Assembly (NCBI GenBank): GCA_001510575.1
Contig: LNGK01000002.1
Span: 649,355-713,354, forward strand
DNA from: Knoxdaviesia capensis
Lineage: Eukaryota > Ascomycota > Sordariomycetes > Microascales > Gondwanamycetaceae
Direction: 5' to 3'
Length of the DNA stretch: 64,000 nucleotides
How positions within the stretch are numbered: the first letter of the stretch is position 1; each line of letters begins with the position of its first letter. The notes under the pieces were generated by a model that saw only the letters and a list, made by a program, of their open reading frames with translations, had not been told where the DNA came from and made no database searches. Positions 11,825 to 26,369 of the stretch are shown here, in pieces. The position numbers and the translations under genes are program-made.

Positions 11825-14251
11825 ATGGTCCACGACACTAGAGACCCGATATCCCGATCCGTCGCCGCCTGGCCGTCACAACAATCCGCCATGGCCGCGA
11901 TAGGTGAAGAGGACGTCGCCGACGTCGACGAGCCCCCAGATTTACTGCGCAAGGCCTTTTCCGCTACCTTTCTCTCCCAACCGCCCAAGTCTCCGCGCTT
12001 CCGCCGCACCTCCGTCACCAAGGCCGACCGCGCAACTTCGCTCCTGACTGCTGCCCTCCACAGCCAGTCTGACGAGGACCAGGATGACTTCCGCCCGACT
12101 CTGGCCGAATGCTCGCGCCGCCGCTCCAACAACAGCAATGCCAGCTTCTGCTCCACTGCCGAACTCACCAGCGACACCGGCCTGACCAGCCCTTCGCGCG
12201 CCGAAACCCCCAGCCCGCCGCTGCCCGAGATCAACCACTCCAGTCTCCGATCCTCCGGACTGCTTCACATGAAGCCTTCTGCCGGCCCCATTGTCGCCAT
12301 TGCCACTCCCGTCATCGCTGCTCCTCAGCCCGTTCAGAGACGCAAGATCTCGTTTGCCTGCAACGGTCTCTCCGAGAACAAGTCGGCCAAGCCTACTCCC
12401 AACCCCACTCCCGCCCCGGCTGCCAACGCCACCGCTGCAAAGCCCGAACAGCCCAGACGTTCCTGCATCCGCTTTGCCTGCCAGCAAAAGGCCGACAGCG
12501 AGGCCAACAGCCGCACTTCTACCCCCGCTAAGATTGCCATCACCACCAACTCCACCACCACAACCACTGCTCCTGCTACTCTCCCGGCTGTTGCAAAGGC
12601 CCCTGTCTCGGCTGCCCCGGCCCCTGCTCCCGCTCCTGTGGCTGCCACTGCTCCCGCTGCGCAGACTTCCGCCCTGACCTCTGCCGTTACCACCGCCGCC
12701 CCGACTGGCACTTCTTCCCGCAAACCCTCGTTCTCTCGCCCCAAGTATCTGGTTGCTGACGCCAAGGACCTGGAAAACGAGCTTTCCCGTTTCCACGTCT
12801 TTGCCAGCGAGCTTCATCGGGACGACGACTGGATTCTCAATGAAGACGTCTCGTCCAAGAAGAAGCTCACCATCAGCGATACCTTGACCAAGGAGAACAC
12901 CATTCGCCAGATTGCCAAGGAGGCCGAGGACGAGGCTGCCGAGGAAGAAGAGGAAGAGGATGCCACTGCTCTGGCTGATGACGACGATAACGACGAGGAT
13001 GCGGACGACAATGAAGACGAGGATGATGAAGTCTGCCTCGATGAGGATGACGAGGACGAGAACAACGACGACGATGATGAGGACGACGAGGACGACGAGA
13101 ACCAGGACGCCATCGAGGACGACGACGACAGCGTTGCCTCCAATTCGGACGGTTACCATACCGACGAGGAGACCGGCTTTGCTGACTCGGACAATGAAGA
13201 GGACGACGACATGAACCTCTGGGTTCCCCGTGCCGCCAACGTCCAGGCCCCGGCCAGTGGCGTTTCGGTTGCCACTCTGCGCCGCCAGTCTCTGGCTGGC
13301 CATGTGTCTGATTCTTCCATTGCCTCGCGTCCCAGCTTCAAGCGGAAGACGCGCCGCATCCCCATCCGCCCTGGAACTCCTGAGCTCCCGGACAGCACCG
13401 ACTTTGTCTGTGGAACTCTGGACGAGGATCGCCCGCTCGAGGAGGCCTATCTCTCGTGCGTTGCCTTCCGCAGACGCCAGAAGCTGCACCTCATCCCCCA
13501 GGATTTCGATCCCAGCTTCCCCGCTTCCGAGCCCGAGGATGAGGAGGACGAGCACAGCGCATCTCCCCATGGCCGCCACCACGACAGCGACGATAACAAC
13601 GTCTGGCTGCACGGGGAGATGGAAGACATTCACCACGATGTCGAGCGCCTTGGCCGCCGTCGCTTCAAGGCCCAGCGCGCTGGATCTCCCAGACCGTCGC
13701 GTCTGCACTCGCCCCCTCCTAAGCATAACCGTCTTCATTCTCCTCCCCCCAAGCACCGTATGCACTCGCCGCCTCCCAAGCATCGCGGTGGCCACGGTGT
13801 TGCGCACAAACCCCGTGTCTGGTCGCCGCCGTTTGACCAGCAGCTTCAGAACCAGCCCGCCAAGCACGGCGGTATGATGGTGTCGCCGCTGATCTCTCCC
13901 ACCAACGCCGGCGCCGTGCCCATCCCCACCGTGGGCCCGCGCGCCGGCCAGCCGCAGACCAAGTCTCTGCCGCGGCCGCCGTCGCTGTTCCCGCAGGTGC
14001 GCCTCGGCCGCCGCAAGAACGCGGCGGCGTCGAACCACGTGCGCGGTGCGATTGACATTGTCAAGGGCCTGGAGAAGAAGAAGCAGCGCCGCAAGGAGAA
14101 GGTGTACCAGCAGTACTGCAACCGCGCCCGCAAGGGCCACATCACCGAGCGGAAGCCCGCTCCCGGTGAGGGTGCCGAGAAGATGCGGGCCTTGGCCCTG
14201 CTTCTTACCGGAAAGACGACTCCGAACGGCAACTATGTCATGTCGGTTTAG
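11825..14251 (+). CDS. acidic disordered fungal protein, probable DUF2457 family, 808 aa
   Basis: A single uninterrupted frame with strong C-ending codon bias. The start at 11825 (CACAATGG) has a good context. Visible features in order: an N-terminal PPDLLRKAFSATFLSQPPKS segment; two related motifs, RKISFAC (residues 173-179) and RRSCIRFAC (211-219); an Ala/Pro/Thr-rich linker; the segment ISDTLTKENTIRQIAKEAED; a very acidic Asp/Glu tract at about 366-435; an Arg/Ser-rich middle; three HSPPPKH repeats at 628-653; and a basic C-terminal helix rich in Lys/Arg (EKKKQRRKEK). The acidic tract plus the DTLTKENTIRQI context is what I recall of DUF2457, a fungal family of unknown function, but I could not run a profile. 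There is no signal peptide or membrane segment. The acidic and basic halves suggest a nuclear or nucleic-acid-associated role, which is inference only. Ser-Pro sites in the repeats could be kinase targets. Confidence 0.85.
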   Translation: MVHDTRDPISRSVAAWPSQQSAMAAIGEEDVADVDEPPDLLRKAFSATFLSQPPKSPRFRRTSVTKADRATSLLTAALHSQSDEDQDDFRPTLAECSRRRSNNSNASFCSTAELTSDTGLTSPSRAETPSPPLPEINHSSLRSSGLLHMKPSAGPIVAIATPVIAAPQPVQRRKISFACNGLSENKSAKPTPNPTPAPAANATAAKPEQPRRSCIRFACQQKADSEANSRTSTPAKIAITTNSTTTTTAPATLPAVAKAPVSAAPAPAPAPVAATAPAAQTSALTSAVTTAAPTGTSSRKPSFSRPKYLVADAKDLENELSRFHVFASELHRDDDWILNEDVSSKKKLTISDTLTKENTIRQIAKEAEDEAAEEEEEEDATALADDDDNDEDADDNEDEDDEVCLDEDDEDENNDDDDEDDEDDENQDAIEDDDDSVASNSDGYHTDEETGFADSDNEEDDDMNLWVPRAANVQAPASGVSVATLRRQSLAGHVSDSSIASRPSFKRKTRRIPIRPGTPELPDSTDFVCGTLDEDRPLEEAYLSCVAFRRRQKLHLIPQDFDPSFPASEPEDEEDEHSASPHGRHHDSDDNNVWLHGEMEDIHHDVERLGRRRFKAQRAGSPRPSRLHSPPPKHNRLHSPPPKHRMHSPPPKHRGGHGVAHKPRVWSPPFDQQLQNQPAKHGGMMVSPLISPTNAGAVPIPTVGPRAGQPQTKSLPRPPSLFPQVRLGRRKNAAASNHVRGAIDIVKGLEKKKQRRKEKVYQQYCNRARKGHITERKPAPGEGAEKMRALALLLTGKTTPNGNYVMSV

Positions 14252-17220
<2,969 letters not shown>

Positions 17221-19887
17221 ATACGGGCAGGAAGACTCTTTTGACTAAATTGGTTCGGGAGACGAAAGCTACGACATTGCCCCCCTCGCTCCCCCCTTTT
17301 TCTTTTGGTGTGCTGGTAGAAGGCTGTTGCGGTGCTGTTTTTATTCCTCTGTTTTTTTTTTTGCTGTGTGTTCTTTCTTGGTCTGCTCTTGTCTCTTCGA
17401 TTACACCCATACAATACTCTTTTCGCTTTTCCTGGCTGGTCCTCTCTTGTGTCTTGTCTGCGTTCACGTCCTCTCTCTTGTCGGCCAAATGATCCCAATC
17501 ACCCTTACACTTGCATGCTTTTGGGAATCTGCTGCCGGACGCCGGAGGGTGGCCCCCGGGCCATTGTTTCGGAGCTCTTTCTGAACTATCTGCAGGGCCT
17601 CCTTTAAATTCCTTTCTCCTTCACCGGAGACGCGACTCGGGGGAATACGGGTGTGTGACGAGCGGAGAGGGAGGGGCAGACAGACGGGCCACCCGTTCAG
17701 GTTCCCCCCCCTCTCCCTTTTTCTTCCCACGTATACTGCGGTACGACACTGGGTGGGAAGTCTCTTTTTAATTGCGAGCTCTTTTTTGCTTTGGTCTTCT
17801 TCGCTCTCTGGTGTTCGTATGTCATTTTTATATACATAATTTGGAAGTTTATTCGTTTTTTCTTCTTTTTGTTTCTGAGTGGCTTGTTGCGTGGGGGTTG
17901 GTGATGGTAGTGGTGGCCGGTGGGTGGGAGTGGGAGTAGAGGGGAAATTACTTCGGGGTCGGTAGATGCGGTGCTGAATTTACACGCTTTATCGTTATCC
18001 ACGTTTATGAGTCTTTTCTGTCGCTGCAGTCTGGATCGGCTGATGCGAGAGTCGGTGCACGGCGGTGGTGCTTGATATGTCATTTTGGTGGAGGTCTGGC
18101 GTTGTACGGCCGTAGCTGCCCAGGATGACTCCAACCTGGGGTAAGCTCTGACTCTGAGACCTCTGGTCCTGCGACTCCCAGATCGAGACTATCTTAGGGT
18201 TATAGGGTTATTGTAAATGGATCGTGTTTTTCTTTTCTCTCTCCTTTTCTGTCGTCTCCCTGGATCTCGACATCTTCAAAGCTGTGGAGGTGGTTTGTCT
18301 TTCACATGCTTCCCAACGGGCCTGCAAGTGCCCCCCCCGGAACCCTGACAGCACGGCGCTCGCCACGCCGAGAGGTTTTTGAGCCTCGTCCCCCAACAAA
18401 AATTTAGTACGGTATGGGGGGGAGGTCTTGTCTGCCAGGGCCCTTGCGCGCAGCTGTGCATTTAGGTGCCAGTGCCCACAGCCCAGGATGCGAAACGACT
18501 CCCGTTCGCGGTCCGGGACGTGGAGATGTGCTGTTTAATTTTTTTCCTTCGCAATCACCTCCGTACGGGCGGAAAGAGGACGAGTGCTTCGAAGTATAAG
18601 GTGAACTGGTGGTGTTCACGCGGACGTCAGGCCATGAGCGCGCCAGATTCTGGGGGTGTTGTTTGATGGCTGGGTCTGTTGATACTTTTTTTCGCAACGC
18701 AGAGTTGGGAGTCAGGTGCAGGTCGAACGTGGAGGAAGAGTGACGACTTCAGGCCCAGATAAGCCTGGCGGGTTTGACTGCGTCAGTTTTATATCGAGGG
18801 CCCTTCGGAGTGCAGAAGTGCGGCGATTGCGATAAGCGCAGGAATGCGGGTTGCGGTGGTGATGCTGGGTCGTTTGTCTCTGGTTATCGTCAACACAAGA
18901 GGCGTATACCGATGTACCCATGTACATACTCGTACGCAGTGACGGAACAAGTCAAGTTACACACATACAACGGCTCTGGGCACAGAGATGGCGATGGAAG
19001 AGTGAACACATGTCGGCGTCATCCGGGTAAAAACACGGGCGGCCGTATAAAAAAAGCAGCTGGAGGTGTTCCTTCCGCTTTGGGAGTCTGCATCGTGCCT
19101 GCCTTCTGATCTGATCAGTCACGCCGAAATTCCGGATTACCACATCGAGCCCTAACACTTAGATAATCCAGACACACATCGGAAGTCTGGCCGTTTCCAT
19201 CTTCTTCTTTCGCCTCTCTTTTTCTGCATCTCCATCCATCGCCATTTGTGTTTTTCAGCCTCAGAGCAGCGGATCCCTCACTGGCCTACTGTATATCTTG
19301 CTTTACAGGGGTGTTGCAGTGGGTGCATGAAATACATCGAACAACCCGTCAAAAAAAGACAGCAGCCAATCCTGTGCGGCCCTGGTCCCATCATCCCCAA
19401 CGGCTTTTGTCTCGGCCGGCGCCAGATTCGGTCAGAGGGCGGGTTGCATGTCCCTTTGCGCGCGCAGCTTGCGGGACGAGTGACTTTGGGGTGTCTGTTT
19501 TTTTGGCTGGAAAGGAATCGCAGAGCACCACTTCTGCCGTGTCGATCAGAAAAAGGTGTGTGTGGTGGTGGTGGTGGTGGTGGTGGGCTGGTGTGTCCTG
19601 TTTTGTACCGTGATCTGGAATATCTGGAGCTTTTTCGGCTGCGTGTTCACAGTTGTTTCCCTTATCTGGCTTTTTCTGTTTATTCCCGCGCTCTCTTTCC
19701 TCTCTTTGCTATCTCTCTTCCTCCCAAACCATCCACACCTCACCTCTCCCCTCAGCTGCGATAACCCTAACCTCTCCAACCAGGCCCGCTCCCAAAAACA
19801 CCTCGATTCCCTGCCTGGGCCGATAACCCGCTTCCCACGAGCCCGGCGCATGTCGCCATGATCGTCAGCCACCGCCGTTGCTGCTGA
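17221..19887. other. intergenic, 2.7 kb between SAR1 and the patatin-type lipase
   Basis: No gene recognised. The left part should be the SAR1 3' UTR (T-rich). At 18194-18210 there is a telomere-like pair of AGGGTTA words. A GGT trinucleotide run lies near 19561-19584. The words AACCCTAACC at 19763-19772, about 115 bases before the lipase start, may be a regulatory site (inference). The last 250 bases are pyrimidine-rich, as in other leaders here. Confidence 0.5.
19561..19584. repeat. GTG/GGT trinucleotide repeat
   Basis: About eight GTG units in the region upstream of the lipase gene. Confidence 0.85.
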
Positions 19888-22393
19888 ATGTTCCGAACCA
19901 TGGCTGAGGCTGAAAAACGCCGGCAACCGTCGGTGCCGGCCGCCGCACTCGCCGCTGTTGCGGCCGCTGGTGCCTACGGCTTCCCGCCCGAATCCTACAA
20001 CCCCTCCACCCTCCCCGACTTCGACACCGACTTTGTCGATCCTGACCACATTGCCAGCTTCGAGCAGGCCCTCCAAGCCCCCGAACTCCCGCTCCTGTCC
20101 CCCGACGAGGCGTCTTCGCCTATCGCCGCCCCCGGCGCTGCGTCGCCCTTCTCGTCGTCGACCGCCCTTGCGAACGCCGCCGTGTACGAGGGCGCCGCGC
20201 CCACCCCGCGGTCCCGCTTCTTTTTCACCGCAAAGAACGACTGGGCCCCCGTCAACGAGCGCGTGACCCCGCTGCCGGGGCGCCGCCGATACAAGAAGGA
20301 CCGTCCGGTGCCTTCCACCTCGACCTCGACCTCGACCTCGACCACCTCCCGTCGCCGCACCACTGCCGCGTCTGTAATAACCTCGCTGCTGGGCGAGCGG
20401 ACCACCGACGAGACGCGCGAGGGATACCTCTACGGCCTGATCAAGTGGCCGCTACTCATCGGCGTGCTGGCGGTGCTTGCCGTAGAGTGGATGGCCTACC
20501 TCTTAACCCGCTTTTACATCTGGTGGTACGAGCAGTTCTTCACGTGGCGGGGGCGGCGCCAGGTGTTGCGGGCCAACATGCGCCGCGCCTCGACGTACCC
20601 CGAGTGGGTGTCGGCGGCCCGCGAGCTCGACCAGTTCCTCGGCCGTCAGCGGTGGAAGGAGGAGAACGCCTTTGCCTACTACGACTCGTCCACCGTCAAG
20701 CGCGCACGCGACCAGATGCGCCGCGCTCGCGAAGCCGCGGAGGCGGTCGAAGTGTTTGACGAGCCGGTGCCGGAAGCTGTGGGTCTGCACGATAAGCCGA
20801 TCGACGACCTGTCGGCCTTGCTGGAGGCGTGTGTCAAGAATAACTTTGTCGGCGTTGAGAACCCGCGCATGTACAGCCAGACGTACTATGGCACTAAGAA
20901 CCTGGTGCAGAGCTTTGTTGACGAAGGTATGTTCCTATTTTCCTCCTCACTGTCTCCCCCCTCCATTCTGCATTTCTGTTGATGTCGCTAACCCCACAAT
21001 AGTCAACCAGAGTCTCGACTTCGCCATCCGGACGAAACAGCTGTCGCTCGAGAAGAAGCGGCTCCTCTTTAAACACATGTACACAAACTACGGCCGCTCA
21101 GCCCTCTGCCTAAGTGGAGGAGCTACCTTCTCCCTATACCACCTTGGAGTAGTGAAGGCGCTGTTGGAGGCCGACCTCCTGCCCGATGTCATCACCGGCA
21201 CCAGCGGCGGCGCCATGGTTGCCGCGTTGGTGGCCACGCGCACGAACGACGAGTTGCGGCAGCTGCTGATACCCGCGCTGGCATCTCAGATCAACGCCTG
21301 CAACGAGTCAGTCACCGTTTGGATGCGGCGTTGGTGGCGCACCGGCGCACGCTTCGACTCGGTCGACTGGGCGCGCAAGTGCTCGTGGTGGACGCGCGGC
21401 AGCACCACGTTCCGCGAAGCCTACGCGCGCACCGGCCGCATCCTCAACGTCACGTGCGTGCCGGCCGACCCGCACTCCCCCACCATCCTGTGCAACTACC
21501 TCACCAGCCCCGACTGCGTCATCTGGTCGGCGGTGCTCGCGTCGGCGGCCGTCCCCGGCATCCTCAACCCGGTGGTGCTGATGATGAAGACGCCCGACGG
21601 CCACCTGGTGCCGTACTCGTTCGGCCACAAGTGGAAGGACGGGTCGCTGCGCACGGACATCCCCATCAAGGCGCTGAACCTGCACTTCAACGTCAACTTC
21701 ACCATCGTCAGCCAGACGAACCCGCACATCAACCTCTTCTTCTTCTCGTCGCGCGGCTCCGTCGGCCACCCGGTAACGCACCGCAAGGGCCGCGGCTGGC
21801 GCGGCGGGTACATCGGGTCGGCGGTCGAGAACTTCCTGAAGCTCGACATGACCAAGTGGCTGCGCTTCATCCGCGGCGCCGAGCTGCTGCCGCGGCCGCT
21901 GGGCCAGGACTGGTCGCAGCTGTGGCTGCAGAACTTTGGCGGCACGATCACCATCTGGCCCAAGTCGCGCGCGTCGGACCTGGTGCGCATCCTCGACGAC
22001 CCGGACATGCCGCGGCTGGCCCACATGCTGCACGAGGGCCGGCAGAGCGCGTTCCCCACGCTCAAGTTCATCGCCAACCGCCTCAAGATTGAGCGGCTCG
22101 TCGCGCGCGGCCGCCTCGACACGCGGCCGTGGATGCGGCGCGGCAGCATCGAGTCGATCCTTAGCGAGGACGATCTGGGGTCGCTGCTGCTCGGCACCGG
22201 CGCCACCACCACCACCGCCGACGAGGAAGAAGAGGAGACCAGTAGCGGCGGCGGCATGGATGACAGTGGTGCGGGGGGCGGTAGTGGGCTGGGCATTGGC
22301 GGGCTGGATGAGACCGAGCCGCCGGTGTTCCGGGACGCCGATGACGATGAGGAGGATGAGGGGGAAGACTTGACTATGGGGGGGAAATTGTGA
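19888..22393 (+). CDS. patatin-like phospholipase / triacylglycerol lipase (DUF3336 + patatin), 809 aa
   Basis: Two exons, 19888-20926 and 21003-22393, with a 76-base GT-AG intron that preserves frame (GAAG|TCAACCAG). Order of parts: a low-complexity N-terminus including a Ser/Thr dipeptide run; a hydrophobic segment (about residues 187-212, WPLLIGVLAVLAVEWMAYLL) that should anchor it to a membrane or lipid droplet; a DUF3336-type region (YPEWVSAARELDQFLGRQRW ... YYGTKNLVQSF); then the patatin domain with oxyanion motif GGATFSLYHLG, nucleophile elbow GTSGG (Ser414) and the dyad aspartate in KDGS (Asp559). The tail is Gly and Asp/Glu rich. DUF3336 plus patatin is the architecture of yeast Tgl3/4/5 lipases, so hydrolysis of triacylglycerol or phospholipid acyl esters is likely; substrate is not shown by sequence. 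An in-frame ATG at 19900 (ACCATGG) has a better context than the one at 19888, so the protein may start four residues later. It is convergent with LOS1. Confidence 0.93.
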
Positions 22394-22939
22394 TTTTCTT
22401 TTTTGCGTGTTCTCCTTTTTTGGAAGCTCTATCAGAGAGGATGCTGTCTAGCCTGCATTTGCATACACGGTTCCGTAGTCTACAAGTACGTGAAGTACAC
22501 ACATGCACATACCATAGCACACACACACACACACAAACACACACATACACATACACAAACACATACATACACACATACACACATACACACGTGAAAGAAG
22601 TGAACAGATGAATGTACAGAACGCCGGGATTCGCATTTCAGACGAAGATAAAAAAGCATGGTTGGGTTTGGGGTACTAAAAAACGAGGTGAGACAAGGAG
22701 AGAGAGAGAGAAAGAGGCACAGAGAGAGAGAATAGAGCTACGGACTGGGATAGCTAGGGGAATAGGGAGAAATATGAGCTTTCTATCTAGAAAAGGAGAG
22801 GGGCTTCTATCGAGAGAGAGTACTGCTTTTGGTTTTTGTCTTCTTTCGGGCTGTTATCGAGTTCTGCAGTCTTCATGAAGAAAGACCACCACAACCAGCG
22901 AGAACCTCCAAACTGTCGAAAACAACAACACCCCCTCCC
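22394..22939. other. convergent intergenic spacer with CA/TACA and GA repeats
   Basis: The 546 bases between the lipase stop and the LOS1 stop hold both 3' UTRs. They include the CA/TACA repeat at 22517-22590 and several GAGA runs (about 22698-22730 and 22810-22823). No gene is seen. Confidence 0.7.
22517..22590. repeat. compound CA / TACA microsatellite
   Basis: About 74 bases built of CA, ACAT and TACA units without long interruption. Confidence 0.9.
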
Positions 22940-25900
22940 TCACTGCCGCGTCCGGATCCAGCCCATCAGGTACGCCGTCACGGCCTTGCGGTCCTTCGAC
23001 GTCGCGACGGCATTCAAGAACGCGGCCGCATCGAGCCCGCGCACGCGCGGCGCCAGGTCGGCCTGCACGTGCGACACGAAGCGCGCGCCGGTCTTGACGT
23101 AGATGGTCTGCTCCAGCGCGGCAATCTCCGCCAGCAGCTGGCGCATCTGCGCGTCGGCGTCGGGGCGGAACTGCGCGTCCTGCAGGACCTCCCACGCGAC
23201 CGGGTGGAAGCGGTCGATCAGGAACTGGTCGAAGCCCGGGATCGCGGGGGTCGCCGCGGCGCCGGCGGCCGGCAGCGTCGGCGGGTCGGCAATGGTGGCC
23301 AGGTCGGGCCCGCCCCACAGCGCCGCCATGCGCGTCATGGCCGAGAAGCCCAGCCGGCACTGGTTGGTGTTGTTGTCCAGGTTGCGCGCAATCTGGATGA
23401 TGGCCTGGATGATGGTCTCGAAGAAGCCCTGGTTCGCCTCGCTGACCAGCACGTCGCCCAGGCTGTTGTTCAGGATCACCGCGATGAACGACAGGTACTC
23501 GCGCCGCAGCTCGACCAGCTGGATCTCGTCGTCGGTGCCGCTGACCGGCTCAAACAGCCCGCGGTGCACGCGCTGGATCAGCGGCACCAGCAGGATGTTC
23601 AGGATCTCAAACACCTCCGTCTTGAAGTTGAACATGATCTGCCCCAGCAGCCGCAGGAAGAACGCCATCTCGTCGTTCGTCGAGTTGCCCGACATCAGCC
23701 CGTCGATCCACTGCGGCAGCTGCGGCAGGATCGACGGGCCCAGCACCGCAATCAGCCGCGAGAACGCCGACCGCGACGCCTGCCGCACGTCGGTGTTGAA
23801 TTTGAGCTGCGCGAGCGCCATCAGAATCGCCTCCGACGCCTGCGAGAACACCGCCGACACCTCCTTGGGCGGCAGTTTCGCCGACTTGGCATCGTCCTTG
23901 TTTGCGCCGGCCGCCGCCGCCGCCGCCGCCGCATCGGCGAAGCCCGGAGCCAGCATGCCCAGCGCCATGATCGAGTGGTGCACCTGCAGAGCCGCCTGCT
24001 GGTCGCCCTCCATGGCGCGCGGAATGCTGACCTGCATATCCTCAAAGATCGGCTCCATCACAGTTCGCACGTAATAGGCCTGGCGATCTGCCGGCGTGGC
24101 TGATGTCGACGACACGTAGCCGATGGCCTCGAACAGGTGCAGCTGGCCGGCGAACAGCGCATCGGCCGAGTGGTCGGATTCGTCCGAGGCAACGTGGTCG
24201 ATGTTTTCCTGGTCGTCGGGCACTTCGGCCTTGATGGGCAGCAGGTCGGCAATGGTCGAAATCATATTCGCGGCCGCGTTGCCGATCTGGCCGCGCAGAT
24301 GCTTGACCAGTCGCGAAAACAGGTACCACGACCGAGCCTTGACCCGGACGTGGTCGTGGTGCACGAGCTGCACAAAGTTGTCGAACACCATGGGGATGAG
24401 GTCCTGGTACATCTCCAGAACGACGCAGTACCGCACGCAAATCTCCATGTATTGGATCTGTATCGAGGGGTGGTTGTAGCCAGCGACGCCTAAAGATGGT
24501 ATCACAACAGGTTAGTACACGAGTTGGCTGGCACAAGAAACAAGCAGAACCCCTCCTCCACACACACACACACACATATAAGGGGCACCACACCACATAC
24601 CGCTCTTGATCATGGTCTGCATCATGAACACCAAGGCCTTGAAAGCCAGAGTAGGTTCTTGATTGCGGGCAGTTCCACTGTGGCTGGGAAGAGCCAGCTC
24701 GCCAAAGAGGTACATCTCGTACAGGGCGAGGTCAACGTCGCGCCAGTTCATGTCGGAGCCGCGTTGCGACAGCGTGTCGAACGTGTTCAGCACGAAGCGG
24801 CTGATGGTGTTGACGTAGAGATCCGAGTCGATGCTAGCGACCGACTTCTGCAGGTTATGCAGGCGTTTGCGCAGGTCGTCAAACTCGGCCTCTTCGGTCT
24901 GGTTGTCTTCGTCGGCCCAGGAGCACGTGTCGTCATAGCGCATCTTCTGCACCAGCGCTTCGAGCACCACCGGCATCATCTCCATGTAGATGGCCGGAAC
25001 CGACTTCATCTTGCGCAGGACGGTCAAGAGATCGGTGATGCAGGGGATCACGGTCGAGCACACTTCGTCGTATTCGTCGGAAAAGAAGCGCAGCAGCAGC
25101 GGGAAGAAGCCCTGCAGATGCTGGTCGGCTTTGGCACGCAGCTCCGATCCGGGCTCCGACTCTTCGATGGCACGGGCCACGTCGGTCAAGGCACTGTTCA
25201 CCAGCTTGGCGACAGCTTCGGCCAGGTCGGTGTCGTAGTCGGGGGATGATCGGAGGTCGGACAGCAGGGGGCTGGCAGCAATGGCGGCAACAATCTCGCG
25301 CAGGTCCAGGAACGAAAGCAGGTCCATCTTGTCGGACGGCTTCATCTTCTTCGCCACAATCTCCGACAGGGTGTCCAGAGCAACAATGCGGATGCGATCC
25401 TCGCCCGACCGGTCGGCCGACATCGACCGGTTGATAGCCGGCAGAAGAAGGCCCAACATGTCCCGGGCCACGACCAGCGAGATGTCCATCCAGCTCACCC
25501 ACTTGCCAATGACACGCAGGATCATCTCGACCACCAGATCGTTGTCCTTGCCATACTGGGCCAGCAGCTGCTGCCACGAAAGCGCAATCTTCTGCATGTC
25601 CTGGGCGCGCAGCTGGTCCTTCAGGTCGGTGTTTCGCCGCGAGTCGCTGGTCTGGCGCGTCAGCAGCATGTCGGCGATTTCGTCGTGGATCGAGCCGAGG
25701 ATGCGCAGGTACAGCACCACGCCAGCCACATTGTCCCGCTGGTTGCTGTTCGGCAGGCTGGTCAGGGCCAGGAAGTCGTCGATGAACGAGCCCCAGCCGG
25801 CCTGGTAGAGGAAAACGAAGAGGTAGGTGAACGACTGGCTCAGCTTGTTCTGCACGGCGGCCGAGTCGACTTGGGAGGAGTTGTTGGCGGAGTAGTAGGT

Positions 25901-26369
25901 TTGCTGGACATATTGGAAGAGGGTGTCCTTGAAGAACGAGAGGCTGGCGGTGTCCAGACTGTGGTTGTGGATGGCAAAGTTGATGATGTCCAGGCAGTAC
26001 AGCCGCGCCACTTCGGAGGCGCGGGGCACGCGAACAAACAGGCGGGGAGCGGCTTCCCACGCCTGGGGGTTGGATCGCAGCTGGAGAATGAACTCTAGAG
26101 CTTGTTGTTGGAGCTGCCGGTCAGCAGAGGGATTCCCGGCGATCTCGACGGCATTCTCGATCTGGAACGGGACGGCAAACGGGGAAAGGTTAGTCGGTGT
26201 ATCATTCGTGTTGGAGTCGGTGAGCTGTCTCGTGACGAGGGGTCAAGAGAGCCACAGCTCGGTGGGGGGGGAGAGCCACCACCAAGCCCAGAGACGCAGC
26301 AGACAGCAATAAACAGTGAGGCACCATCACGGCCAAAGCAGATGCATCAAAGCTTACCTCCACCTCCAT
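22940..26369 (-). CDS. los1: LOS1 / exportin-T, tRNA nuclear export receptor, 1040 aa
   Basis: Exportin-T is an importin-beta-family HEAT-repeat protein that carries mature tRNA out of the nucleus with Ran-GTP. Three exons on the minus strand: 26358-26369 (only ATGGAGGTGGAG, MEVE), 24601-26161 and 22940-24489; introns are 196 and 111 bases with GTAAGC and GTATGT donors and CAG/TAG acceptors. The joined N-terminus MEVEIENAVEIAGNPSADRQ matches the start of fungal Los1, which supports the tiny first exon. Other family segments: FILQLRSNPQAW, ARLYCLDIINFAIHNHSLD, the Xpo1-like helix FLYQAGWGSFIDDFLALT, VRVKARSWYLFSRLVKHLRG and the C-terminal segment ending in AYLMGWIRTRQ. Length fits the usual 1000-1050 residues. 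No frameshift or missing block was seen. A TATA-like run at about 26743-26752 lies some 375 bases upstream. The tail converges on the patatin-type lipase, 546 bases away. Confidence 0.95.

Noticed and set aside
22829..24103. Plus-strand open frame of 424 codons opposite LOS1
   Set aside because: Antisense shadow; the minus strand encodes the clear exportin-T sequence.
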